Assembly: GCA_046262295.1 (NCBI GenBank)
Contig: JBHENC010000004.1
Span: forward strand, 297,923 to 361,922
Reading direction: 5' to 3'
DNA from: JBHENC01 sp046262295
Lineage (GTDB): Bacteria; Acidobacteriota; Blastocatellia; Pyrinomonadales; Pyrinomonadaceae
Length of the DNA: 64,000 nt
The position numbers and the translations under genes were made by a program. Shown piece by piece: positions 17,635 through 26,288 of the stretch (its first letter is position 1; every line of letters starts with the position of its first letter). The notes beneath the pieces are model-generated. The model saw only the letters and a list, made by a program, of their open reading frames with translations, was not told where the DNA came from and searched no databases.

Positions 17635-18648
17635 ATGTATGAAACGCTCGGAGTTTGTCTGGCTCTCGCCGCGCTGCTGGTGATTAACGCGCTCGTCTCG
17701 CTCTTGATCGCCGCGTTGTGGCGCGTCGTCGCGCGCTTCGCTGATAGCTGGTCGGCGGTTACGCGCGCGCAAACTCTCTTCATGTTGCGCACGCTGCCTG
17801 CTGCTGCGGCGCTTTCTTTCGTGGTGCTGTTGCTACTTCCGGCTTATGTGGTCTACGAGCCGCGTGCGACATCCGAAAAGATCAGTTTGCAGCTCATCCT
17901 GCTCGCAGTGGTTTCTGTAATTTGTATCGTACTCGCCGTGTGGCGCGGTTTCGCCTGCTGGTATGCGACGCGGCGGCTCGTTGCCGATTGGATGCGCCAC
18001 GCCGCGCCCGTTCGTTTAGCAAATGTTTCGCTTCCCGTTTACCGCATACGCCACCAATTTCCTGTGCTGGCGGTCGTCGGTGCGCTGCGCCCGCGTCTCT
18101 TTATCGCAAGCCAACTCTTCGATTCGCTGAGCGATGCGGAACTTGCGGCGGCGCTGGCGCACGAACGCGGGCATCTCTACGCGCGCGATAATCTAAAGCG
18201 TGTGGTGATGCGCGTCTGCCGCGATATGCTGGCGATTGTTCCCTGCGGGCGCGGTCTGGACAAAGCATGGAAGGATGCTTCGGAGGCGGCGGCAGATGAA
18301 CGCGCGACGCAGGCCGATTCGCGCAACGCCCTCGAGTTGGCCGCCGCCTTAGTCAAAATCGCGCGTCTCGCTCCATTAGGCGCGCAGGCCATAATGCCCG
18401 TTGGAGCGTTTCTGCTGGGCGATGAGCACGGCAGCGTTACATGGCGCGTGCGCCGCCTCGTACAGCTTGCGGCGATACCCGCCGGTGCGCTTCAACAAAC
18501 TGAAAGAGACTTATCACGCCTCGCTGCATGGTCTTGGCGCGGCTCCTTATGCGGATTGTTCTTCGCCCTAATTTCGATTACCGCTCACCCTCAAACGCTC
18601 GCCTCGATTCACACTCTCACAGAGCGCATCGTCGCGGCGCTCCGCTAA
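17635..18648 (+). CDS. M56-family membrane metallopeptidase (BlaR1-like, without penicillin-binding sensor)
   Basis: A 337-aa membrane protein with predicted helices near residues 8-32, 55-78, 88-108 and 300-320. The zinc motif HERGH (HExxH) with the following LYARDN lies near residues 178-188, and a possible third ligand region EAAADERAT is near 221-229. This is the M56 peptidase domain of BlaR1/MecR1. The large extracytoplasmic penicillin-sensing domain of BlaR1 is missing, so the inducing signal is unknown. It is in an apparent operon with the BlaI-type repressor and presumably controls it. Confidence 0.85.
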   Translation: MYETLGVCLALAALLVINALVSLLIAALWRVVARFADSWSAVTRAQTLFMLRTLPAAAALSFVVLLLLPAYVVYEPRATSEKISLQLILLAVVSVICIVLAVWRGFACWYATRRLVADWMRHAAPVRLANVSLPVYRIRHQFPVLAVVGALRPRLFIASQLFDSLSDAELAAALAHERGHLYARDNLKRVVMRVCRDMLAIVPCGRGLDKAWKDASEAAADERATQADSRNALELAAALVKIARLAPLGAQAIMPVGAFLLGDEHGSVTWRVRRLVQLAAIPAGALQQTERDLSRLAAWSWRGSLCGLFFALISITAHPQTLASIHTLTERIVAALR

Positions 18649-18883
18649 TCGCCAATTCTTTAGCGCGCACCTGTTGTTCGCATCCTGCCCGCGTGTGCGT
18701 TCGAGCCGACTTCAATTAACAGGTAAGAGCAAAAAATACTGTGTCCTTCTCATGTTTCACAGGTGTTTCGTTGCGCACCCTGAATAACTACGAGGGCTGG
18801 TAGTAGATCGCGTTTGACTGTAAGTTGCCCGACGAATTCCGAGTTAAAAAAACAATCAAAGAAAGTTTCCGGTAGAGAGCCTC

Positions 18884-21607
18884 ATGCAAAACCAAGTTTT
18901 CCGTTTGTGCGTCGCTGTTCTTTTTGTGTTCGCTTTAATTGGGACGAGCCTTGCGCAATCCAACACGGGTGTTATTCGCGGCACGGTCACGGATCAATCC
19001 GGCGCGGTGGTCGGTCAGGCTAAAGTCTGGCTTGTGCATACTCAGCAGGCCACGCTGCGCTCAACCGAAAGCGATGCCACAGGGCAGTTCACTTTCGATA
19101 ATGTGCCCGCCGGAACATACGAGTTGCGTGTTGATAAACAGAGTTTCGGCAGTCGTCGCCTCTCCGCGCAGGCGAGTCCCGGCGCGACGGCGAATCTTAG
19201 CGTCGTGCTCGATGTCGCGCCGATCAGCGATCAAGTGACGGTAACGGCGGAGACGGGACAGGCGCTCGATAAAGACCGCGTCGCGCAGCAGGTCAACGTT
19301 ATTTCCGACGACGCCCTGCGCCAGCGCACGACCGCTGTGCTCGCGCAGGTGGCGGATGAAGAAGTGGGCGTCGCTTTGCAGCGGACAAGCCCGACCATCG
19401 GCGGCATCTTCGTGCGCGGGCTGACGGGAAACAAGGTTGCCGTTTACGTTGACGGCGTGCGTTACACGACCTCTGCGATGCGCGGCGGCATCAATACATT
19501 TCTCGATCTGAATGAACCCAGCAATTTGCGCGCGGTTGAAATCTTGCGCGGGCCGAACAGCGCACAGTACGGCTCGGACTCGCTCGGCGGCACAGTGCAA
19601 CTCGTGTCGCGCTCGCCGGAGTTCGGCAACTCCACGCCGGAATTTCACGGCGAAGCTAACACGTTCTTTACGAGCGCGGATGCTTCCTTCGGCGGTAACA
19701 CGCTTCTTAGTTATGGCACGCGAAAGTTCGGTTTCTTAGGGAATCTTGCCGCGCGTCGCGTCAACACATTGCGATCTGGCAATAATCTTGACGGCCATGC
19801 AGCGGTCACGCGCTTCTTCGGCGTGCCCTCGAACATTCTCGGCGACCGTTTGCCTGACACGGCCTTTACGCAGTACGGCGGACTCTTTCGTGTGCAATAC
19901 GCGCCCGCCGACGATCAGCAATTCATACTGCATTACCAGCGCGGTCAGCAGGACGGCGGCAAGCGTTACGATCAACTGCTCGGCGGCGACGGCAATCTTA
20001 TCGCCGATCTACGCAATCTGATGAGCGATTTTTTCTACGGGCGTTATCTCAAACAGCGCGTAGGCTTCTTCGATAACGCATCCGTCACGTTGTCTTACAA
20101 CACGCAACGCGAAGAGCGCGTCAATCAGGGCGGGCGCGGCAATCCGCTGGCTTCGATTACGCACCAGTACGAGCGCACCCAAACATTCGGCATCAACGCT
20201 TATCTCGACAAACAATTAACGCGCGACAACACACTGCTCATCGGCACGGACTTTTACCGCGAGACGGTGCGCGCTCCGGCCTTTACCTTTAGGCCGACGA
20301 ATAATTCATCCGTGCCTTCGCGCCCGCGCATTCCAGATGGCGCGCGTTATCTTTCCTACGGCTTCTACACACAGGATGTTTATGAGGTCATTCCCGAACG
20401 CTTGCGCTTGAGCGGCGCGTTGCGCTTCAACGTCGCTTCGTATTCGTCCAGAGCCGCCAACAGCGCGCTGGTCAACGGCCTTCCGTTGTTTCCGAACGAC
20501 AGCTTGCGGACGGACGATTTTTCGGGACGCTTCGGCGTGGTCACGTCGCCCGTTAAAGATTTCAGCGTCGTCTTCAATTACAGTCGCGGCTTTCGCGCGC
20601 CGAATATCACAGACCTCGGCACGCTCGGTTTGACGGGCGACGGTTTTGAAGTTGACTCAAACAGCGCGTTGAGTCTCGGCGGGACAATCGGCACGACTGC
20701 CGGGCGCGATGCCGTCTCGACGAATCTTCCGGTCGCGCGCCAACGCTCGGAAGTGAGCAACAACTATGACCTCGGGTTTCGTTATCGCCGCAAACGCTTC
20801 GATACGGATTTGACGGGCTTTCTGATTGACATCAATCAAGCGATTGTGAAGCAGGCGCTCATTCTACCGCAGGGCGCGACGGGACTCTTGCTGGGCGATC
20901 AACCGATTACCAATCAACTGCCGAACGGCGTCGTCCTCGTGCCGCTCTCGACTTCGCCGGTACTGGTGCGCGCCAACTTTACGGACGCGCGCCTCTTCGG
21001 TCTCGAATACACGCTCAATGCGCGCTTGACCGACGCCGTCACCTTCGGCGGCAATTTTACGTTGATACGCGCCAAAGATAGAGCGACGGGGCTTGCGCCG
21101 AACATCGAAGGCGGCACACCGCCCGCGACGGGCTTTCTGCGCCTGCGCTATGAACCACCCGGCAAGCGTTACTATGTCGAAGCTTATTCCACGCTGGCCG
21201 ACCGGCAGAATCGGCTCTCGTCGCTCGATCTTTCCGACCGGCGCATCGGCGCGACACGCTCGCGTTCGGACATCGCCAGTTTCTTCAACAACGGCGCGCG
21301 CGTGCGCGGTCTCATCGGCCTCGGCACAGACGGCATCAACGGCACGGCGGACGATGTTCTGCTCACGACCGGCGAGACGCTTCCGCAAATACAGAATCGC
21401 GTGCTCGGCAGCGCGACGGCTGCGCCGCTCTTCACGTACATTCCCGGCTACGGCCTGATTAACGTGCGCGGCGGTTTGCGCTTCAACGAGAACTCGGACG
21501 TGACGATTGATTTCGAGAACATTGGCGACAAAAGTTATCGCGGGTTGAGTTGGGGCATAGATGGGCCGGGGCGCAGCGTCACCGCGCGCTATCGTTACCG
21601 TTTCTAA
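18884..21607 (+). CDS. TonB-dependent outer-membrane receptor with carboxypeptidase-regulatory-like N-terminal domain
   Basis: This 907-aa protein starts with a signal peptide (VFALIGTSLAQS, cleavage near residue 25). A carboxypeptidase-regulatory-like beta domain follows at about residues 28-110 (GVIRGTVTDQSGAVVGQAKV). The plug domain then contains GIFVRGLTGNKVAVYVDGVR and VEILRGPNSAQYGSDSLGG. The barrel extends to the C terminus and ends RYRYRF with the terminal aromatic residue expected of outer-membrane proteins. It imports an unidentified ligand using TonB energy. The N-terminal domain is typical of receptors in Acidobacteriota. The 235-bp upstream region holds no recognised riboswitch. 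Confidence 0.93.
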   Translation: MQNQVFRLCVAVLFVFALIGTSLAQSNTGVIRGTVTDQSGAVVGQAKVWLVHTQQATLRSTESDATGQFTFDNVPAGTYELRVDKQSFGSRRLSAQASPGATANLSVVLDVAPISDQVTVTAETGQALDKDRVAQQVNVISDDALRQRTTAVLAQVADEEVGVALQRTSPTIGGIFVRGLTGNKVAVYVDGVRYTTSAMRGGINTFLDLNEPSNLRAVEILRGPNSAQYGSDSLGGTVQLVSRSPEFGNSTPEFHGEANTFFTSADASFGGNTLLSYGTRKFGFLGNLAARRVNTLRSGNNLDGHAAVTRFFGVPSNILGDRLPDTAFTQYGGLFRVQYAPADDQQFILHYQRGQQDGGKRYDQLLGGDGNLIADLRNLMSDFFYGRYLKQRVGFFDNASVTLSYNTQREERVNQGGRGNPLASITHQYERTQTFGINAYLDKQLTRDNTLLIGTDFYRETVRAPAFTFRPTNNSSVPSRPRIPDGARYLSYGFYTQDVYEVIPERLRLSGALRFNVASYSSRAANSALVNGLPLFPNDSLRTDDFSGRFGVVTSPVKDFSVVFNYSRGFRAPNITDLGTLGLTGDGFEVDSNSALSLGGTIGTTAGRDAVSTNLPVARQRSEVSNNYDLGFRYRRKRFDTDLTGFLIDINQAIVKQALILPQGATGLLLGDQPITNQLPNGVVLVPLSTSPVLVRANFTDARLFGLEYTLNARLTDAVTFGGNFTLIRAKDRATGLAPNIEGGTPPATGFLRLRYEPPGKRYYVEAYSTLADRQNRLSSLDLSDRRIGATRSRSDIASFFNNGARVRGLIGLGTDGINGTADDVLLTTGETLPQIQNRVLGSATAAPLFTYIPGYGLINVRGGLRFNENSDVTIDFENIGDKSYRGLSWGIDGPGRSVTARYRYRF

Positions 21608-21680
21608 ATCGGCGAAGAGATAAGCTGTTGGATAAAGGCGATAGAGTTTCGGCGTGTCGCGTCGTCATAACCGCGCTTCG

Positions 21681-22025
21681 CTACCAGCGCGCTTCGTAGC
21701 GGACGAAACCGGCGCGCCACGTTGCGGATGTCGCGCCTTCGCAGAGTACGGGAATAGAGCCGTCCAAGATAAGCGCGGCATCGGGCGGGCGGCGCACGCG
21801 GTAGGTATGGCCGGACGGCGAACCGACGGCGAGCGTGATTTTTTCGGGAGAGACGGCGATGACGGTCGCGCCGCGCCAATCCTTACGGCAACGCAACACG
21901 AGCCTCGCACCTACGGGAAGCGCGCCGAGCGTTAAAACACTTTCGGTTGAATCAAACGAATCGAAGCCGCCGGGCGAGGCAGGCAAGTCTGCGCGCTCCG
22001 GCGGCTTCTCTAGGTTAACGCTCAC
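21681..22025 (-). CDS. Hypothetical protein, 114 aa
   Basis: The protein has a Pro/Glu-rich N terminus and then a probable small beta domain (VLTLGALPVGARLVLRCRKDW, TYRVRRPPDAALILDGSIP). No signal peptide, membrane segment or catalytic motif is seen. It begins 14 bp after the stop of the upstream membrane protease gene on the same strand, so the two are probably cotranscribed. I do not recognise the family. The large number of Arg and Pro codons leaves some chance that it is not a real gene, although its start and spacing are sensible. Confidence 0.55.
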   Translation of the reverse strand: MSVNLEKPPERADLPASPGGFDSFDSTESVLTLGALPVGARLVLRCRKDWRGATVIAVSPEKITLAVGSPSGHTYRVRRPPDAALILDGSIPVLCEGATSATWRAGFVRYEARW

Positions 22026-22039
22026 GAATTAGTTCGCTC

Positions 22040-22825
22040 TTAAATTGCCGCGTCTTCAAACGGAAGGTCTTGCTGGCTCGCGTGGCGGCTACGGCTGATG
22101 CTGTAAGCGCGCATGGCGATTGACAGGATCAGAAACGAAATTCCGATCCACACCGCCGCCCACAAGATAGCCGGAATCCCCGTCGCGTTCGCCATATTCT
22201 GTGCGTCCGTTGCAACGCCCGCGCTTTGCAGCGGCGATGACAGGAAAAAGACCGTCTTCAAATCGAAGACGGCATTCAAGACGCACTGCACGGCGAGAAA
22301 GCTAACAAAGAATGTCGCCGCACGCGGACTCGCATAACGGCTCACGGCCAGCAGCCCGAGCGGAATCAGTATGCCCGCGAGCACTGTGAAAGGGCTAATC
22401 ATACCGTGTGCAAGCGGAACCAGAAAACCGTAAACGCCCGTTAACGCGAGAATCAAAACAGCTGTTCCGGCGAGCACGATGCGCGCCGCCACCGCGCGGC
22501 GAATCAGCACTAAAAGCAGCGCGCCGTAGATGGTCGCGCCCAGATAGCCCGCGCTCGACACGAAAACCTGCGAGAGCAGGCCGCCGTTCGTCGTGTAGGT
22601 TTCGCCGCTCGCGTTCATTGCGACCGATAGGCTCGCAACGGAATTGCCCGTGAGCAACGCGGCGAGGGCGTGGCCGCCTTCGTGTATGAAGGTGACGAAG
22701 ATGCGAAACGGGTAGGTCAAGATTTCCGCGAAGGGAATGAACCACAACGCGATGGAGAGCAGCGCGGCGAAGAGCAGCGTGCGTGCCTGTGGCCGCGCGT
22801 CTTTTGAAATTCTAAGTTTCATCAT
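22040..22825 (-). CDS. M50B-like membrane metallopeptidase
   Basis: The 261-aa protein has about six hydrophobic segments. The zinc motif HEGGH (HExxH) lies near residues 49-53, just after YPFRIFVTFI, and the pattern FIHEGGHALAALLTGN is typical of the M50B-like peptidase family. A second typical element is a helix with FFVSFLAVQCVLNAVFDL near 195. Its substrate is unknown; members of this family resemble site-2 proteases but often have no assigned role. A Gln/Glu-rich tail follows the last helix. It heads a likely two-gene unit with the 114-aa hypothetical protein. Confidence 0.82.
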   Translation of the reverse strand: MMKLRISKDARPQARTLLFAALLSIALWFIPFAEILTYPFRIFVTFIHEGGHALAALLTGNSVASLSVAMNASGETYTTNGGLLSQVFVSSAGYLGATIYGALLLVLIRRAVAARIVLAGTAVLILALTGVYGFLVPLAHGMISPFTVLAGILIPLGLLAVSRYASPRAATFFVSFLAVQCVLNAVFDLKTVFFLSSPLQSAGVATDAQNMANATGIPAILWAAVWIGISFLILSIAMRAYSISRSRHASQQDLPFEDAAI

Positions 22826-23038
22826 AACAATCCCCGCTTAAACTATTGGAACAAATCCGAAAAGGCGAAATTGATTGTACGCCACTCGCGCAAGCGAAAC
22901 AAAGCGGCGCGTTTCGTCATAAGGGTCAACGAGTTTCCGCCCTTGTTTGTTCCTTTGCATTGTCTGGGAGCGAGCCGTGCGGCAACGCCCTATCTTTTTA
23001 TCACACGGCGGCATTCCAATGTTGCACGCGATTAAGGC

Positions 23039-23509
23039 TTACGCGCGCGCGTAGTCGCCGGACTTACCGCCCGTCTTCTTTTCCAAACGCACATCCGTAA
23101 TCGTCATCGCTTTGTCCAACGCTTTGCACATATCGTAAACGGTTAAAGCGGCGATGCTCGCGGCGGTGAGGGCTTCCATCTCGACGCCGGTTTGCGCCTG
23201 CGTTGCGGCTTCGGCTTCAATGCGCACGCCGTCATCTTCGAGCGAGGCGCGCACGTCAACGTAAGTAAGTGGCAGCGGATGACAGAGCGGAATGAGTTCG
23301 CCGGTGCGCTTGGCGGCCATGATTCCGGCGAGGCGCGCAGTCTCAAGCGGGTCGCCCTTCGGCGTGCGATGCTCACGGACTGCACGGACGGTTTCCGGCG
23401 ACATTAGCACGCGCGCGGAAGCAACCGCGCGGCGCACGCTCGCTACCTTCGCGCTCGTGTCCACCATCGCTACGCGGCCTTGCTCGTCAATATGTGTGAG
23501 CTTATCCAT
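23039..23509 (-). CDS. moaC: Cyclic pyranopterin monophosphate synthase
   Basis: The 156-aa protein is full length for MoaC: MVDTSAKVASVRRAVASARV near the N terminus, LIPLCHPLPLT with the conserved His, and then VEMEALTAASIAALTVYDMCKALDK. It converts the MoaA product into cyclic pyranopterin monophosphate in molybdenum cofactor synthesis. It ends VRLEKKTGGKSGDYARA, close to the usual MoaC C terminus. The moeA gene lies 1 kb away on the same strand with a methyltransferase between them, so a partial cofactor cluster is present, but moaA, moaD and moaE are not in the window. Confidence 0.96.
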   Translation of the reverse strand: MDKLTHIDEQGRVAMVDTSAKVASVRRAVASARVLMSPETVRAVREHRTPKGDPLETARLAGIMAAKRTGELIPLCHPLPLTYVDVRASLEDDGVRIEAEAATQAQTGVEMEALTAASIAALTVYDMCKALDKAMTITDVRLEKKTGGKSGDYARA

Positions 23510-23619
23510 TCAATCGCCAGAATAGCACGCGAAGCGCGCAGAGCGGCAGGCAACAGAGCGATGAAAATGTTTTCATCTGCGGTGGCGCTTAAATCCGTTT
23601 TGATAATGGTGGCGTGCGG

Positions 23620-24432
23620 CTATCGCGCGGTCTCTTTCGTTTTGAGAATCGCGTGAAAGATTAGCGTGTTGCCGCCGAGCAGGATTTCGTTCGATTGCAA
23701 TTCCGTGCTCCAACGCTCGCGCCGTTTTCGTTCGGAGGTGAAGCGTGCGAGCAAACGAATCAAGGCTGTGACAGGCCAGTACGCCCACAGATGCCCTTTC
23801 GGTTTGTCGCGGTAAAGCTTCAGCAGCTCGAAGCCGTTCTCTTCGAGCGTGTAGCGCAGCTCCGTGTAAGCAATCGGGTTGACGTGGCGCACGACCTCTT
23901 CCATCGCGCCGAACTCGCCGCCGCGCAAGCCTGCGAGGTGCGCACGCGAGAGCGGCTTGAAATGCGAAGTATAGCCGTAGAGCAGCCACTTGATGCGCTC
24001 CTCTATGTTGAGTATGTTCGGGATGCTGACGACGAGATGGCCGCCTGTACGCAGCACGCGCCGGAACTCGCGTATCGCTTGCTGCGGATTCTCGATGTGT
24101 TCCAGACCTTCGAGGCAGGCGACGTGATCGAACTCCGCGTCTTCGTAAGGCAGGGACGCAGAGAGATCGCCGCGTCTTATCTCAATGCCGGGAACGCGAA
24201 AAATCTCCGTATAGAGATCGCAGCAACGGACATCGAAACTCATTTCCCGCAGACGTGCCGCGAGCGCGCCGTAGCCCGCCGGAACGTCCAGCACTTTGCC
24301 GCGCGGAATGTCTCTGAAGATCATCGCCGCCGTATCGTGAACGGCTTCGTGGGCGAGCGGCACGGCTTCATGATGCGCGGTGGTGTTTGTTTCTGTTTCG
24401 ATAAGCGCGGAATCGGCGTGATGCAAAGTCAA
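23620..24432 (-). CDS. Class I SAM-dependent methyltransferase
   Basis: This 270-aa protein has the Rossmann-fold SAM motif GKVLDVPAGYGALAARL near residues 44-60, the acidic motif-II region CCDLYTEIFRVPG, and motifs IV-V VACLEGLEHIENP and EFRRVLRTGGHLVVSIPN. The RTGGHLVVSIPNILNIEERIKWLLYG pattern is like family-11 methyltransferases that act on small molecules or cell-envelope intermediates. The substrate is unknown. The listed start is TTG with no strong ribosome-binding site, so the N terminus is uncertain. It lies between moaC and moeA, but there is no evidence that it acts in cofactor synthesis. Confidence 0.85.
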   Translation of the reverse strand: MTLHHADSALIETETNTTAHHEAVPLAHEAVHDTAAMIFRDIPRGKVLDVPAGYGALAARLREMSFDVRCCDLYTEIFRVPGIEIRRGDLSASLPYEDAEFDHVACLEGLEHIENPQQAIREFRRVLRTGGHLVVSIPNILNIEERIKWLLYGYTSHFKPLSRAHLAGLRGGEFGAMEEVVRHVNPIAYTELRYTLEENGFELLKLYRDKPKGHLWAYWPVTALIRLLARFTSERKRRERWSTELQSNEILLGGNTLIFHAILKTKETAR

Positions 24433-24521
24433 TTCGTGTATCTCGGATTGATAAATTTAGAATTGGCAGAAGGAAATTAAATTATTCATCGCCTGCAACG
24501 GCGACAATAACGCTTGATGGT

Positions 24522-25745
24522 TTACACGGGCAACCGCACGACTGTCACTATTTCTCCCGCGTCGAGTTTGCCGACGCCTTCGGGCACAATGACGAGAGCG
24601 GTGGCGCGTGCGAAAGAAACGAAATCGGACGAGCCGCCCCAGCGCAAAGGTTCGGCGATTAAATGGCCGTCGGCGTTTGCGCGAAGCGATGCCGGAAGAT
24701 AGCTCGCGCGTTCGAGCGATCCTTTGACAGCGTGTTCTAAAATTGCGTGTTCTTCGCGCAACGCGGCGTCTTCTTTTTTGATGCCCTGCATCGCACGCAG
24801 CGCGGTGCGGGCAAACAGATTGAATGTCACGGAGACGGAAACCGGATTACCGGGCAGACCGAAGACGAGCGTCTCGTTGAGCCGCGCGAAGACCGTCGGC
24901 TTGCCCGGACGCAAACTGACGCGCTCGAAAAATATTTCCGCATCGAGGGCGCGCAACGCCGCCTTCGTGAAATCATAAACGCCCATCGAAACGCCGCCCG
25001 ATAAGATCAACGCATCCGAGCGCGCCGCCGCGTCTTTAATCTCGCGCTGCAAGCTTTCGATATCGTCGCCCGCGAGCGGTAGGCGTTCCACCTGCGCTCC
25101 GGCGAGTTCGGCATATGCCGCGAGCGAGTAGCTGTTCGAGTCGCGTATCTGATCCGCGCCCGGGTGTTTGTCTACCGCGACGAGTTCCGTGCCCGTTGCC
25201 AAGACCGTCACGCGCGGGCGTTTCGCAACCTTCACTTTCGCATAACCGAACGATGCGAGCACGGCCATCTTCGACGCGCTTATCTCTTCGCCCGCGCGCA
25301 GCACCGTCTCGCCCGCGCGTATTTCGCTGGCGCGTTTGGTGATGAATTGATTCGTTGACGCAGCCTTCTCGATGCGCACCGTTTGACCGTCTACGCTCTC
25401 GCTCGTCACTTCAACTCGCTGCACGGCATCCGCTCCCGCTGGCACGGGCGCGCCCGTCATAATCCGCACCGCCTCGCCCGCACGCATCTCGCGCTCGCGC
25501 CAGCCCGCACCCGCCGCCGCCTCGCCCACGACACGCAAACTCGCAGGCACGCTTTGAGTATCTTCCGCACGCATCGCGTAGCCATCCATCCGTGCCCGAT
25601 CAAAGGGCGGCAAATCCGTATCCGCCGTCACTTCTTCCGCCAGCACACGCCCGCGCGCATCTTTCAATGCGACGCTTTCAGACGCCATCGGTTTCGTTTG
25701 GCTCAAGATGATGTTGATAGCTTCTGCAACGGAGATCATCGGCAT
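24522..25745 (-). CDS. moeA: Molybdopterin molybdenumtransferase
   Basis: A full-length MoeA of 407 aa. It has the N-terminal VSVAEAINIIL-like region, DLPPFDRARMDGYAM, IMTGAPVPAGADAVQRVE, the catalytic-domain GGVSMGVYDFTK and the motif VFGLPGNPVSVSVTFNLF. The C-terminal domain is present. It inserts molybdate into adenylated molybdopterin to complete the cofactor. A remnant of a Fic gene lies immediately upstream. Cotranscription with the methyltransferase and moaC is possible, with spacers of about 90 and 110 bp. Confidence 0.96.
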   Translation of the reverse strand: MPMISVAEAINIILSQTKPMASESVALKDARGRVLAEEVTADTDLPPFDRARMDGYAMRAEDTQSVPASLRVVGEAAAGAGWREREMRAGEAVRIMTGAPVPAGADAVQRVEVTSESVDGQTVRIEKAASTNQFITKRASEIRAGETVLRAGEEISASKMAVLASFGYAKVKVAKRPRVTVLATGTELVAVDKHPGADQIRDSNSYSLAAYAELAGAQVERLPLAGDDIESLQREIKDAAARSDALILSGGVSMGVYDFTKAALRALDAEIFFERVSLRPGKPTVFARLNETLVFGLPGNPVSVSVTFNLFARTALRAMQGIKKEDAALREEHAILEHAVKGSLERASYLPASLRANADGHLIAEPLRWGGSSDFVSFARATALVIVPEGVGKLDAGEIVTVVRLPV

Positions 25746-25750
25746 TAAGT

Positions 25751-26241
25751 AAACGCGAAAAGTGAAATCCCATGCGATTATTTTCTATTCTTCCGCAAAA
25801 ATCAAAAGCGGCTGCATCTTTATCAAATGCGGAGAGGAAACCGAGTTCCTCTTTCAAGTCCCTCCTGATGGCTTCTGCAACGCACTCATACAAATATTTG
25901 AAGAAGTCGGTTGCGTCCCAGTAGCGATAGAGATGCGTCGTCTCATTGTGGACAGCCATGTGCCCTTAGCGTCGAGCGAGTGTGTAGTGAAGGGAAGGAT
26001 TGACGAAGAGTAGCTTCTTAATACTTCATTATAGTCAGCCATGTTCCGCAGCATCACCGCAGAGATAAGGGAAGAGTAGTCCCTTCGGCGTGAAGCCGGA
26101 GCGTGCAAGCACGTGGTGGATGAGGAAGTGGTGGATGCAACCGTTGCCGTCCTCAAACGGGTGGATGAAGACGAATCCAAAAGAGAGCGCAGCCACGAAG
26201 CGTTCAGCACGCCGACTTTCGCCTCCTCCTATCTCAGTCAT
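25751..26241 (-). pseudogene. Decayed Fic-domain gene (frameshifted, truncated)
   Basis: Three frames must be joined to read a Fic protein. The first, from 26241 down to about 26040, gives FVAALSFGFVFIHPFEDGNG followed by CIHHFLIHHVLARSG. A second frame continues VMLRNMADYNEVLRSYSSSILPF. A third, from about 25959, gives VHNETTHLYRYWDATDFFKYL and VAEAIRRDLKEELGFLSAFD. In the active-site motif HPFxxGNGR the arginine has become cysteine. The N-terminal part with the inhibitory and early helices is missing, cut off near the kinase gene, and the end runs into the moeA start. I infer a dead AMPylator gene. Confidence 0.85.
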
Positions 26242-26288
26242 AAGCGAACTTCACCCACGCCAGCGAAGTGTGCGCTTCGGCTTCGGAC

